Positions 16,314 to 26,286 of a stretch of DNA of 64,000 nt are shown one piece after another. Numbering within the stretch: position 1 is the first letter of the stretch; the number at the start of each line of letters is the position of its first letter. A program made the position numbers and the translations under genes. Location: contig CP099652.1 of NCBI GenBank assembly GCA_024123955.1, positions 3,782,001 to 3,846,000 on the forward strand, in the 5' to 3' direction. The DNA comes from Oxalobacteraceae bacterium OTU3CINTB1. GTDB taxonomy: Bacteria; Pseudomonadota; Gammaproteobacteria; Burkholderiales; Burkholderiaceae_D. Below the pieces are notes generated by a model. The model saw only the letters and a list, made by a program, of their open reading frames with translations. It searched no databases and had not been told where the DNA came from.

Positions 16314-17633
16314 TTACACCACCCTGCCTTCCTTGACATATTCGCGCATGATGGCCGCTTCCAGGGTGGCGGAATCGAGTTCGCGCGCGCCGCAGGCCAA
16401 TACCTGCAATGCGCAATGATGGCAAATATTGAGGATATTGGCGCCGCTGACTTCGTGATTGGCCGCCACCGCCGGCCATAGCACGTCCTCGGCCAGCGTC
16501 ATTTGCGGCGGCATGGTCTTGCGCCAGATCGCCTCCCGTTCGGCCGCCCCGGGCATCGGGAAATGGATAATCGATTGAAACCGCCGCACGAAGGCGTCGT
16601 CGATATTGCCGCGCTGATTCGTGGCGAGGATCACCAGCCCGCTATAGCTTTCGATACGCTGTAGCAAATACGCCACTTCCTGGTTGGCATACTTGTCGTG
16701 CGCGTCCCGGATATCGGTGCGCTTGCCGAACAGCGCGTCGGCTTCGTCGAAGAACAGAATCCACTGCTTGTTCTCGGCCTTGTCGAACAGGTTGGCGAGA
16801 TTTTTCTCCGTTTCGCCGATGAATTTGGATACCACCCTCGACAGGTCGATGCGGTACACGTCCAACCCGGTCTGCTTGCCCAGCAACGTCGCCGTGAGCG
16901 TCTTGCCGGTGCCCGGCGGACCGTAGAACAACGCGCGGTAGCCGGGCTTCATCTTGCGGCCCATGCCCCAGTCGCGCAGCAAGGTATCCTTGTGCACGGT
17001 CCAATGCTCGATCTCGCGGATCTGCCGCCGGGTGTCGGGATTGAGCACCAGGTCGTCCCAATCCATCTCCGTCGCCTGCAACTCGGCCGGAAATTCGCTG
17101 CTGAAGCGCGGCTTGCTGACCTCGCCGATGGTCAGCAATTCCAGCACCTCAGGCGCCAGGATCAGGCGGCCGCTCATGGCCGGCTCGCCCGGCCCCACCG
17201 GCTCCAGCGCGAGGATGTGTTTGCGGGAGAACCAGTGCTCCCCGCCCAGCATCCGCTGCACTTGCAGGCGACTGACCAGATCGTCGCCGGCCAGGATGAA
17301 CTGTGCGGTTTCTCCGGTCGGGATCACGCCGCGGTGGCCGCCCGCCCGCACACCGCCGAACGCGGGCAAATCCCCGCCCTCGGGCAGGCAGGCGGCCACC
17401 GTGTCGTTGAGAAAGGTTGGATGCACATTCGGGGCCAGCGACAGCAGCAGCACGATGTATTCCTCGAAACCGGGCTTGTGCTGTTCGATGAATAGCGCAA
17501 ACGGCGAGCCGTCGTCGAGCCACGCCGTGTCGTTGACCGTGCGCTCCAGTTCCGCCGGCGGCGCGTCTCTCAAGCGGGCGACGATGATGGCGCGCAGGTA
17601 GCGCAGTGACGTTTGAAGATTGACCGCCGACAT
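16314..17633 (-). CDS. eCIS AAA+ ATPase (Afp15-like)
   Basis: The 439-residue protein has a classic AAA+ module at residues ~230-400: Walker A GPPGTGKT, Walker B ILFFDEADALF, sensor LATNQRGNIDDAF and arginine-finger RRFQSI. The N-terminal ~220 residues are family-specific. AAA+ ATPases of this type are a constant part of extracellular contractile injection systems, where the Afp15-type protein is needed for particle assembly. It is the last gene of the eCIS operon, 12 bases after the DUF4157 gene. Confidence 0.88.
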   Translation of the reverse strand: MSAVNLQTSLRYLRAIIVARLRDAPPAELERTVNDTAWLDDGSPFALFIEQHKPGFEEYIVLLLSLAPNVHPTFLNDTVAACLPEGGDLPAFGGVRAGGHRGVIPTGETAQFILAGDDLVSRLQVQRMLGGEHWFSRKHILALEPVGPGEPAMSGRLILAPEVLELLTIGEVSKPRFSSEFPAELQATEMDWDDLVLNPDTRRQIREIEHWTVHKDTLLRDWGMGRKMKPGYRALFYGPPGTGKTLTATLLGKQTGLDVYRIDLSRVVSKFIGETEKNLANLFDKAENKQWILFFDEADALFGKRTDIRDAHDKYANQEVAYLLQRIESYSGLVILATNQRGNIDDAFVRRFQSIIHFPMPGAAEREAIWRKTMPPQMTLAEDVLWPAVAANHEVSGANILNICHHCALQVLACGARELDSATLEAAIMREYVKEGRVV

Positions 17634-17645
17634 ATACCCCTTCCG

Positions 17646-20600
17646 CTATTCCAGACCCGATATTTCGATCGAAGCATCCATCGCCCAGGCGCGCTTGACG
17701 TGGCGAATGTGCGCGTCGAGTTTTTTGGGCTTGCCCACCATGTCCGGGTGCATCGGATCGATGTTTTCCTGCAGCATGCTGTTTTCGCGGCTGTCGCCGA
17801 TGAACATATTGCGCAGATAGCCGAAGAAGGTCGCGTAGCGCTTGGTTGCCGCCTCCTGCAGCGCGGCCACCGTCAAGCCGGCAACCTCCACGCGGGCGTC
17901 GGCGATCGAAGCCCGCTGCTCCAGCAGCATTTTTCCCTGTGAAACCTTTTTCTTCTCGCCATTCAACTGCTGCACATAGTGCCGCGACATGTCATACGAG
18001 GAGATCACGTGCCGGCGCGCCAAGCTCTTGCTCGCCTTCATGTTGATCAGCCGGCCATAACTGTCCTTTTGCAGATCCTTGTTGTCGCCGTGGGCTTCGG
18101 CAATAGCGGTCTTTTGCTCGACGCTGAATTTGCCCCGCGGCAGCTTGATGGCATCCCCGACGAAGGGATCGCCTACCTTCCATTCGGACAGTGTCGAGCC
18201 GATGAACACGCTCATGCCGGTGAGCTTGGTATCGAGGTCGGTCATCAGCGCGTCGGCCTTGTCTGCGGATTTTCCCGCCGATTTCTTGGTGTTGTCCGTG
18301 TCGTCGAACTGGGCCAATTGGTCCTGCACGACCTTGATCGCCGCCTCGTCGGTCTTCACCGTTGCCACGGCATCGGTGCGCTTCTTGCCAGTGACACTGG
18401 CGCGCTTGGCCGCATCGTTAAGGAAGGCCGACGGCAGCATCGGCTCCGACCGCACCACCAGCTTGGCACCCCTGCCTTTGCCCTGGAACGTTAGCGTATG
18501 CGGCTTGTCGTCGCCAGCGATCGGTTTCTTCTTGGTCCACCAGTTCAGCAGCCGCTTGGCCTGCGCGCCCAGTTTGGCGAGCAGCGCGCCCAGCCAGGCG
18601 ACGATCTTGTCCATGCCCTTGTCGATCGGCGCGCGGATCTTCTTGAGCAGCGCCACCAATTTGTCGGGGATGGCGCCGAGGCCGGCGAACTTGGCCAGGA
18701 ACGGGATCACCACATTCAAGCCCTTGGCCAAGGTCGACTCCACCTTTTTGCCGGCGCCGGCGATCTGGCCGGAGGCGATGGCCGCGATCGAATCGATGAA
18801 GGCCGCCACCACCGCGCCGATCTCGCTGATTTTCTGAACAAACACCGTGATCGTGTTGTAGATCGCAATGATGGCCTGGATCACCGCGCCGGCCGGATTC
18901 ATCATCATCACCAGCTTGGTCACGGCGGCCTGCACGATCTGCGTGGTCACCATCTCGATCACCTTGGCGATCATAGTTTCCTTCAACTCGTTAAGCTCGT
19001 TCTTGATCTCTTGCCAGGCGGCGGCCGGACCGTCGCGCACCAGGGTGACCAGCACCGAGGCGGTCTTCTCCAGCAATACCAGCACCGGTTCCGGAATGAT
19101 CTTGAGCAGCTTGACGCGGATGTTCTGCCACGTTAGCCCCAGCACCGACTGGATCAGCTTGAGCACCTCGACCAAGGTGAACGCCTTGGGCATGTAGACG
19201 CCGGCTGCCGCCAGCGGCCCCACCAGCCATTTGATCAGCGCGTTTTTCAAGTGCTCGCCGAAATTGGCGGCGAACATCTGGAAGCCGAGCTTGCCCGCGC
19301 GCACCAGGTTGCCGACGAAGCCGATTGGATTCTGGATAATCGAGCGGAAAGCGCCTTGCGCCTTCTTGATGTACGGCACCGCGCCCGGCGCGACCACGGA
19401 GAAGATAATCTCCAGCAAGGTGATCACCTGGGCGCCGGCCCAGCTGAAGAACTGGCCCGCGACGTTGAGGAAAGCCCGGCCGACCTTGCGGAACAATCCC
19501 GTAATCGTCAGCACATCCTCCCACGTGATGCTGCTGAGGGTATCGAGGATTTGTCCGGGAATGGCGCTGACAAAGCCCATCCGGCCGGACAGCGCGCCCT
19601 CGAACCAGGCCCAGGCGCGCGCCACGGCGTTGCCCTTCTGGATGTTTTGCCACACCTCTTCCTGGCCGATCAGCTTCATGAAGCCGCCGATCAGCAGCGC
19701 CGGCGAGCGCTGCACCTTTTCGCCCGTCACCGGGTCCTGGCCCAGCACCGCCTTCAACAGATCGTAACCGGCGGTGCCCTCGGCCAGCGCCGCCAGCGGA
19801 CGCAGCACCACCTCGCGCACGATGGCCAGCAATTCCACCACCACGCCGGCGCCGAAGGCGATCAGGCGCGAGACCGGGTTGGTGAAAATGGCCACCGCCC
19901 GGTCCCACACGCCGCCAAGGTCGAAGATGTCGCTCCAGCTCAGGCTGTCGATGAAGGCGGCCAGGCCGGCGACGATATCGGCGCCGATGTCGCCCAGCGC
20001 GGCCAGTTTCTGCTCGACCCAGGCGCCGGCGCGCGTGAAGACGCCATGGTTGTCGAGCGCCTGCGACACCAGCCCGCCGCCGGGCACGACCTCGACCAGC
20101 GCGCGCAGGATGTTGCTGGCGCTGCGGTCGACGCTTTTCATGCTGATCGGATTGAATCCCAGCACGATGGTCAGCAGCCTGAAACCGGGGATGTGGTTGG
20201 CATGATCGGCAAAATACTTGAGCGCGTCCGCCACGCCCAGGCGCTGGATGGCCGGGGTGGCGGTCGATGTCGATACCAGCGGGCTGCGCCGCACCGCGCC
20301 GCCCTGCTGCATCGTATGGGTCAGCTCGTGCGCGAGCAGGCGCTTGCCGTCGCCGCTGCCCGGCTGGTACTGGCCGTCGCCAAAGTAGACGTGGTTGCCG
20401 TAGGTGAAGGCGCGCGCGCTCAAGCGGTTGCTGAGGCTGGCCGCCTGCTTGTCGTCATGCACGCGCACTTTGCCGAAGTCGGCGCCGAAACGCGGCTCCA
20501 TGAAGCCGCGCACGTCGCCGGACAATGGTTTGCCGCCGCTCATGCTGCCGCTCAGGGCGGACTGCGTCGCGTTGTCCACGCTGGGCGCGGCGCCGGTCTC

Positions 20601-20909
20601 CTTGCGCATCAGCGGCGCCTTGTCCCAGCGTCTTTCCTCCAAGGGAACGATGCCGCCGCCGCCCGGCCCGGCCCAGCTCGAGCTCTCCGCCCCGGCCCAG
20701 CCCGACACCACTGGTGCCTGCATGACATGATCGGCCATGCGGTCCGCTTCGCGCTCGAAGCTGTCGCCGGGCTGGTTGACGCTCAGCTTGGGCTGCACCT
20801 TGACCACCGCCGGCTTGGGCGCAAAGAAAGCGCCGCCGCCCCCGCCCGAACCCGTCCTGTGCGCGGTCGCGGGCGTGGTGGTGGTGGATTTTTCGGCGGT
20901 CGCGGCCAT
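17646..20909 (-). CDS. eCIS-associated DUF4157 protein, likely cargo or effector
   Basis: From the ATG at 20909 the protein has 1087 residues. Residues ~35-210 form the eCIS-core DUF4157 domain, beginning QPKLSVNQPGDSFEREADRM and closing with the metalloprotease-like motif LLAHELTHTMQQ. The centre (~230-800) is a long series of hydrophobic, amphipathic helices resembling tape-measure or pore-forming sequence. A charged C-terminal domain (~830-1087) contains RRHVISSYDMSRHY and ENIDPMHPDM, weakly reminiscent of HNH nuclease motifs. DUF4157 is strongly linked to eCIS loci and often heads toxins. It starts one base after the tape-measure stop. What it does to a target is not visible. Confidence 0.75.
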   Translation of the reverse strand: MAATAEKSTTTTPATAHRTGSGGGGGAFFAPKPAVVKVQPKLSVNQPGDSFEREADRMADHVMQAPVVSGWAGAESSSWAGPGGGGIVPLEERRWDKAPLMRKETGAAPSVDNATQSALSGSMSGGKPLSGDVRGFMEPRFGADFGKVRVHDDKQAASLSNRLSARAFTYGNHVYFGDGQYQPGSGDGKRLLAHELTHTMQQGGAVRRSPLVSTSTATPAIQRLGVADALKYFADHANHIPGFRLLTIVLGFNPISMKSVDRSASNILRALVEVVPGGGLVSQALDNHGVFTRAGAWVEQKLAALGDIGADIVAGLAAFIDSLSWSDIFDLGGVWDRAVAIFTNPVSRLIAFGAGVVVELLAIVREVVLRPLAALAEGTAGYDLLKAVLGQDPVTGEKVQRSPALLIGGFMKLIGQEEVWQNIQKGNAVARAWAWFEGALSGRMGFVSAIPGQILDTLSSITWEDVLTITGLFRKVGRAFLNVAGQFFSWAGAQVITLLEIIFSVVAPGAVPYIKKAQGAFRSIIQNPIGFVGNLVRAGKLGFQMFAANFGEHLKNALIKWLVGPLAAAGVYMPKAFTLVEVLKLIQSVLGLTWQNIRVKLLKIIPEPVLVLLEKTASVLVTLVRDGPAAAWQEIKNELNELKETMIAKVIEMVTTQIVQAAVTKLVMMMNPAGAVIQAIIAIYNTITVFVQKISEIGAVVAAFIDSIAAIASGQIAGAGKKVESTLAKGLNVVIPFLAKFAGLGAIPDKLVALLKKIRAPIDKGMDKIVAWLGALLAKLGAQAKRLLNWWTKKKPIAGDDKPHTLTFQGKGRGAKLVVRSEPMLPSAFLNDAAKRASVTGKKRTDAVATVKTDEAAIKVVQDQLAQFDDTDNTKKSAGKSADKADALMTDLDTKLTGMSVFIGSTLSEWKVGDPFVGDAIKLPRGKFSVEQKTAIAEAHGDNKDLQKDSYGRLINMKASKSLARRHVISSYDMSRHYVQQLNGEKKKVSQGKMLLEQRASIADARVEVAGLTVAALQEAATKRYATFFGYLRNMFIGDSRENSMLQENIDPMHPDMVGKPKKLDAHIRHVKRAWAMDASIEISGLE

Positions 20910-20910
20910 G

Positions 20911-22365
20911 CTAGTTCCACTCCACCCACAGGATGCCGGCCATCCAGGGCAGGCGGATCGCCGAATAGCCCCATGGCAGGTCTCCCAGCAGGATATCGGC
21001 GGTTTGCCGCTCCACCTGCAGCAACCACTCGCCGCCGCGCTCGCTAAGCTTGCCGGGACGCAGCAGGAAGGCGCCGCGCAGGCCGTCCGGCGAGGTGTCG
21101 CGCAACGCACTCCAGTGGCCGATCACCGCTTTCAGCAGCACATCGGCTTCCGCCCGTTCGGCCGCGTGCAGCACCACGCCGGGCTCGATATTGGCCGTCA
21201 GCGGAAGCTGGCAGAGCAACTTGGGTAACGCCAGCGCGTATTCCGGCGCCTGCGGCTGGCCGCTGGCCAGGAAATGCATCAACGCCAGCGCGCGCTCCGG
21301 CTGCACCAGCTGTCCGTCGCGCGCCAGGCCCAGCTCCTCGAACAGCGCGGGCAGGAAGGGATGCAGCAACACCAGCCCGGCGTTGTCGATATAGATGCCG
21401 TGCGCGCTGTCGGGATGTGCGGCGCCGTCGCGGATGGCGGGCGACGCTGGAACGCCGGCGTCGCGCAGGGCATCGGCCCCAGGCGCGCCATTCTTCAGCA
21501 GCACGGCGACAGGCCGTTTCTCGACGTGGGTTTGGCGGACCACGGACAAGGCGGCGCGGCCCGCGCGCTCCGGCAAACCGCGCCACAGCGCCTCCTGCAC
21601 GGGCAAAGCGTCGACGGTGGTGCGGTCGTCCAGCGCCAGTTCGAGCGCCGCGCGGCACAGCAGGCGTTCGGCCACCGCGAGCATGGCGCCCTGCTCCTGC
21701 GTGCGCAGATACTGCAACGCCGACTGCAAGGTCGGCGCCAGCACCGGCGTCAGGCGCGCCACCAGCACTTGCTGGAAGGTCGGCGAAAACTGCCGTCCCA
21801 GGCGATCGAGCGCGCCGGCCGAACGCAGCGTCGCCATGAGCGATGGCGGAACCGACGGCAATCCCGCGGCCGTGCCGGCGACGCTGGCCGACAAGCGGGC
21901 CTCGCCGGACGAAGCGCTGGCGCCACGCCACCCTTCCAGCAGCATCTGCTCGAAATCCTGCGATGGCGGCAGATGTACGCTGGCGGGCAAGGTGGCGTAG
22001 CGCAGAAAATACGATAGCGCCTCGTCCATCGCCTGCGTCATACCGACGTGCCGCACCGGGTCTTCGCCGTCCGGCGCCGAAGCTATCCTGGCGCTGAGCG
22101 CCTCCTCCAGGCCTCGCCGCAACAGCGCCGGCAGCTCCCCGTCCAGCCGCTCGAGGGCGACCCGGCCGGCGTCCACTTCCAGCCTGTCGATGCGCAGAAC
22201 GCCATGCTCCGGCGCGTAGCGGTCCAGCGCCTGCTCGATCACCGGCATCAGCGACGACGACAGCGCCGCCAGCTGCCGCTGCAACGCCATCCCATCGGCC
22301 TCGCTGCCGGACACCTCGACCTGGAAGGTCTGCGACTGGATGGTGTGGGGAAGGACCGGGCGCAT
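20911..22365 (-). CDS. Contractile injection system tape-measure protein (Afp14-like)
   Basis: The 484-residue protein begins with the family signature (HTIQSQTFQVEVSGSE, then LRIDRLEVDAG) and ends with the characteristic tryptophan-rich tail AGILWVEWN. The middle contains IYIDNAGLVLLHPFLPALFEELGL, also typical of the contractile injection system tape-measure family. It sets tube length during assembly. It lies between the unknown 1290-residue protein and the DUF4157 gene, the slot expected of Afp14. Confidence 0.85.
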   Translation of the reverse strand: MRPVLPHTIQSQTFQVEVSGSEADGMALQRQLAALSSSLMPVIEQALDRYAPEHGVLRIDRLEVDAGRVALERLDGELPALLRRGLEEALSARIASAPDGEDPVRHVGMTQAMDEALSYFLRYATLPASVHLPPSQDFEQMLLEGWRGASASSGEARLSASVAGTAAGLPSVPPSLMATLRSAGALDRLGRQFSPTFQQVLVARLTPVLAPTLQSALQYLRTQEQGAMLAVAERLLCRAALELALDDRTTVDALPVQEALWRGLPERAGRAALSVVRQTHVEKRPVAVLLKNGAPGADALRDAGVPASPAIRDGAAHPDSAHGIYIDNAGLVLLHPFLPALFEELGLARDGQLVQPERALALMHFLASGQPQAPEYALALPKLLCQLPLTANIEPGVVLHAAERAEADVLLKAVIGHWSALRDTSPDGLRGAFLLRPGKLSERGGEWLLQVERQTADILLGDLPWGYSAIRLPWMAGILWVEWN

Positions 22366-22371
22366 GACGGC

Positions 22372-25300
22372 TTATCCCACGTTGATCTGGCTGGCCGCCA
22401 GCATCATGCAGCCATCCTTGGTGTAGGCGCACAGGCGGATGCCCTTGGTGAACGGCGAGCGCGCAAGCATCCGTACCGTCGCGGTTTTGCCAGGCACCAG
22501 CGGCGGATCGCAGTCCTGCACCTCCCAGGTGTAAAGCACCGGCTGGTCGGCGCCGGTCGCGGTGACATCGAGGATGATCCCCTCGCGCGCCAATTTGGCG
22601 CTGATCTTCAGCTGCAAATCCAGCTTCTTGCATACCTCGGTGCGCGGCCGCTTGGGATCGCACTTGTCGATATGGCTGACGTTAAACGCCGGCACCACCT
22701 GGTCGCTCTCGTTGATATGGATGGTGGTGGCCGAGGGATCGTAGGCGAAGCGCATACTGCCCTCCGGCGATCCGGGACGCTGGTAGAACGGGTCGATGCG
22801 GATGTCGAAATCGAGGCACTCGAACGCTTCGATCCACAACACCGGCATGCCGGCGCTCTTGGTGTCGTATTCGAGTATCAGCCAATCCTTGGTGCCGATG
22901 GCCGATGCCACCAGCTCATTGATCTTGGTGATCCACTTGCGCACGGTCTTGTCGTAGCCGGCGTTCAGGTCATCGGCCGAGGTGTTGGACAGGATCTCCT
23001 CGACACCCTCGCGCAGGTCGACCATCTCGCCCGGCTTGAACTCGAAGCGGAACGCCGCCACTTCCATGCCGAAGGTTTTGAACGGACGCGCCGCATCCTC
23101 GTCCGGCAACCAGAAACGGTAGCCGCCGCGCTGGGCGATGCCTTTGCAAGGCAGGTCGCACTGCGGCTTGACCTCGTGCTGGTATTCCTTGCTCGTTTCG
23201 CATCCGGCGCTGTCGCGCACCACCACCTTGACCTTCTCGCCGCCGGCCACCGGCTTGCTGAGATAGGTGTTGATATTGATGGCGCCCGTATCGCTGGCGT
23301 ATGGCATCACGCCGCCGGAGATCGGCACGCTGACCTGGTAGGTCTTGGCCGACATGTCTTCGACGTAGCTCTCCTTGCCCAGCCTGAGCGTCGACGGCAC
23401 CGTCACTTGCTGCTGCGCCGATTCGGCGCCGGCGCTGTCGCGGATGGAGATCGTGTGGTCGCCGACGCCGAGCGTGAGCGGTCCGACCAGTTTTTTGAAC
23501 GGCTGGCCGTCAAGCTGGTAGCTGACCGGCTGCATGCCGCCCTCCGGCGTCAAGGTCGCCGCCGCGTTGCCCTGTTCATCGGTGCAGCCCAGCGCCACGC
23601 TCAGGCCGAGCGGCGGCAGCGGCAGCACGTACTGGATGCCGCCCTCGCCGCCGCAGCGGTACGGCAGGAAGAAGTCGGCGATCACCGTGCCGTTGGGTAG
23701 TTCGTTCGCCAGCTCGGTAATCGGATCGCTTTCCAATGCCGTCAGGTTCAGGGTGGGGAAGCCGGCGGCGGCACCGTCGCCGGCGAGAGTGCTGAGCAGG
23801 ATCTGGAAATCGGTGTCTCCGGCATAACGGCTGTCGCTGCCGAGGCGCTCGACGGCGCGTTTGACGGCATCGGCGCGCGCTGGCAGCCTTCCGGTGCGGC
23901 GGCCCGGCGTCACCGGCGCGGCGACCAGAAAGTTCGATGCACTGCCGTTTTGATTCTGCTGCGGCCCGTCCTCGTGATACACCAAGATGAACGTTCCGCC
24001 CAACGGCACGCCCGCCTTGTGCTGGATGCCGGGGTGCTTTTGCAGGAAATAGGCCAGCACCTGCTGCTGTTTGAGTTCGCGCATCCGACGCAAAAACTCG
24101 TCGTTCAACGCTCGCATCGGCTCCAGATTGCAACCGTACAGCACTTGGTCGAAATGATCGATCAGCGCCTCCTGCGGGACGAACTGCTTGAGGTCATCGG
24201 TGACGCTGTCCGTCTCCTGGTCGCGGAAGTGATGCGTCAGCGCGAGCAAATCCTCGCACTTGTTCTCGAAGTCGGCGAAGGCCAGCGCGTCCAGGCTGGC
24301 CGGCAGCGTCTGCGCCAGTTTGGTCATGTAGTAGATCGACACCGCATGCGCAAAGAACTTGGGCGCCAGCCCGGTGGTACCGGTGAAGATCGCGCAAAAC
24401 AGCATCAGGATCGCGTTCAGGTCGATCTGGTCCTGATCGACCTCGATATACGGTCGCGCCATGAATCCGGCCAGGTATTTTTCGTACCAGGCGCCGACGG
24501 TGTTGGCGTCGAAGGTGAATTGCGGCGCGCGCTGCTTGAGCAGAAAATGTTTGGGGGCGCCCGCCGGCAGCGCGGTGTCGGCGGCGACGTCGTACATCGC
24601 GCGTATGCCTTCTGTCAGCGTGGTCAGCACGTCCTCGCGTAGCACGTCGAACAAGGTTTCCAGGTCGGAGAAGCGGGCGCTGTCCTTGTCGGCCAACGGC
24701 ACGCTCTCGTCGAAGGCCCCGGTCCGCAGTGCCACCACTTCGATCGGCAGGCGATAGCGGGTTCTCAACGTCAGCAGCGTGTTGACGACCGGCTGGTACT
24801 GTTTGCCCAGATGGCCCTCGATGCGCAGGAAGTTGTGCGGCTCCAGGTCGAAGCGCAGCGGGTCCGTGACGAACACCGGCGCGGCCGGCACGTATTCGCT
24901 ACTGCGATAGCCAAGCGTTTGATTGGCGCGCAGGCGCCGGCTGCGCGCGGGACTCCACAACTGGTGCAGCGGCGGCGTGCCGTTCAACGCATAATAATAT
25001 GGCAGCGCCTTGTCTTCGATCGCGCCGGCGCCGAGGAAACTTGGCGTGATGCGGATTTGCTTGTCCAGTGGCGTCGAGGTGTCCTGCTTGGGCAGCGCCG
25101 GCTGGTGCGTAAAGCTCGCCAGCATGCCCACCAGACGGTCGAACAATATCAGGAACTCGTCGCGCAGCAGATCGCCGGCGCAGGCGGGTTGAAAGCCATT
25201 GCGATACAGCCCGCCGTTGATGCCGTCGGCGCGCGCCACGCCCAGCATCAGGTGGCGCGGGAACAGCAGTTCGGAGGGCACGCAGGCGCACAACAGCTCC

Positions 25301-26244
25301 ACGCCCTTCCAGCGCATCTCGTCGTAGGCGCGCAAAAGATCGTCGAACAGGTCGTAATAATATTGGAGGAAGGCGATCTGCGATGGATTTCCGTAGGCGT
25401 CATCGAGAAAACCCAGCTTGGCGTTGAAGCCGCCGAACGGATCGGCCGGATGCTGCTCCTGCAGCAGCGGCTTGAACGCCTCGTAGGCGGCGCTCAACGC
25501 TGCACCGATGCTCTTCGCCAGTTTCGCGTCGTGGAAAACTGCGCGGAAAGCGGACAGCACGTGTTCCGTCGTGGTGGGGGCGCTATTGGGCACGTCATAG
25601 CGCGGCAGCCGGATATCGGGCAGATTGAGGCGCGTCAGCATGCGCGCCTCCAGGTCGGCCGTGGTCAGGCCACTGCCCTCCGCCGCGCCCTCGGCGATGA
25701 TTTTGTCCAGGTCCGTGGCGGTGATCAACAGGCGCCGCACCGTCACCACCAATTGCGATCCGCGGTCGTTGCAGTCGTTCGGGCTGCAATTGCGCAGTCC
25801 TTCCTTCTTCAATTCGACGAACAGCAGCACCGCTTTGTTGGTCAGGAAGTCCGCCGGAGAGTTCAGGGCCGTGACTTCGGGTTCGCCCGCCGGGAACAAC
25901 TCCCACATCGGGTACGCGGGCTTTCCCGGCTGGCCCTTGTCACGGAACAGCGGGTAGTCGATGTCGAGCGGCAGCGTGTACTCGCGATAGGACGTCAGCG
26001 CCAACGGATCGGCTTCCACAACCAGATAGCCTTCGGTGGTGATGCCGCAGCCGGGAGCCAGATGCACGGTGGTGGTGGCGTCGTCCAGCTTGAGCGTCAG
26101 CCCGCAGGCGATGCCGATGCCGATCAGATTGGCGCGCGTCAGCCGTTCCTGCTCGCCAAGATAGTCGAACAACTGGTTCAGGTGCAGGTTCGACAACACC
26201 TGATTGGCCTCGAAAACGGGATAAGTATCTTGGACAGCTTTCAT
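22372..26244 (-). CDS. Large eCIS protein of unknown role in the tail-fibre slot
   Basis: The 1290-residue protein (ATG at 26244; a GTG three codons earlier is possible) opens with VFEANQVLSNLHLNQLFDYL and ERLTRANLIGIGIACGLTLKL. This signature recurs in proteins of Bacteroidetes-type eCIS loci. About residues 880-1020 hold two tandem beta-sandwich repeats with the GG-x-P-x-Y and VRDSAG pattern of SprB/PKD modules. A C-terminal ~250 residues follow with cysteine pairs. In Afp/PVC the gene between Afp12 and Afp14 encodes the fibre, and no other fibre candidate exists in this operon. A role in target binding or baseplate decoration is therefore inferred, not shown. Confidence 0.6.
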   Translation of the reverse strand: MKAVQDTYPVFEANQVLSNLHLNQLFDYLGEQERLTRANLIGIGIACGLTLKLDDATTTVHLAPGCGITTEGYLVVEADPLALTSYREYTLPLDIDYPLFRDKGQPGKPAYPMWELFPAGEPEVTALNSPADFLTNKAVLLFVELKKEGLRNCSPNDCNDRGSQLVVTVRRLLITATDLDKIIAEGAAEGSGLTTADLEARMLTRLNLPDIRLPRYDVPNSAPTTTEHVLSAFRAVFHDAKLAKSIGAALSAAYEAFKPLLQEQHPADPFGGFNAKLGFLDDAYGNPSQIAFLQYYYDLFDDLLRAYDEMRWKGVELLCACVPSELLFPRHLMLGVARADGINGGLYRNGFQPACAGDLLRDEFLILFDRLVGMLASFTHQPALPKQDTSTPLDKQIRITPSFLGAGAIEDKALPYYYALNGTPPLHQLWSPARSRRLRANQTLGYRSSEYVPAAPVFVTDPLRFDLEPHNFLRIEGHLGKQYQPVVNTLLTLRTRYRLPIEVVALRTGAFDESVPLADKDSARFSDLETLFDVLREDVLTTLTEGIRAMYDVAADTALPAGAPKHFLLKQRAPQFTFDANTVGAWYEKYLAGFMARPYIEVDQDQIDLNAILMLFCAIFTGTTGLAPKFFAHAVSIYYMTKLAQTLPASLDALAFADFENKCEDLLALTHHFRDQETDSVTDDLKQFVPQEALIDHFDQVLYGCNLEPMRALNDEFLRRMRELKQQQVLAYFLQKHPGIQHKAGVPLGGTFILVYHEDGPQQNQNGSASNFLVAAPVTPGRRTGRLPARADAVKRAVERLGSDSRYAGDTDFQILLSTLAGDGAAAGFPTLNLTALESDPITELANELPNGTVIADFFLPYRCGGEGGIQYVLPLPPLGLSVALGCTDEQGNAAATLTPEGGMQPVSYQLDGQPFKKLVGPLTLGVGDHTISIRDSAGAESAQQQVTVPSTLRLGKESYVEDMSAKTYQVSVPISGGVMPYASDTGAININTYLSKPVAGGEKVKVVVRDSAGCETSKEYQHEVKPQCDLPCKGIAQRGGYRFWLPDEDAARPFKTFGMEVAAFRFEFKPGEMVDLREGVEEILSNTSADDLNAGYDKTVRKWITKINELVASAIGTKDWLILEYDTKSAGMPVLWIEAFECLDFDIRIDPFYQRPGSPEGSMRFAYDPSATTIHINESDQVVPAFNVSHIDKCDPKRPRTEVCKKLDLQLKISAKLAREGIILDVTATGADQPVLYTWEVQDCDPPLVPGKTATVRMLARSPFTKGIRLCAYTKDGCMMLAASQINVG

Positions 26245-26286
26245 GTTCAGCACCGTCTTTCAAAAGTGACGTATGAGTTGACCTGC

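Noticed and set aside
20910..21110. N-terminal extension of the DUF4157 protein
   Set aside because: It overlaps the tape-measure gene end in another frame and is Cys/Trp/Arg-rich noise; the ATG at 20909 fits the operon spacing.
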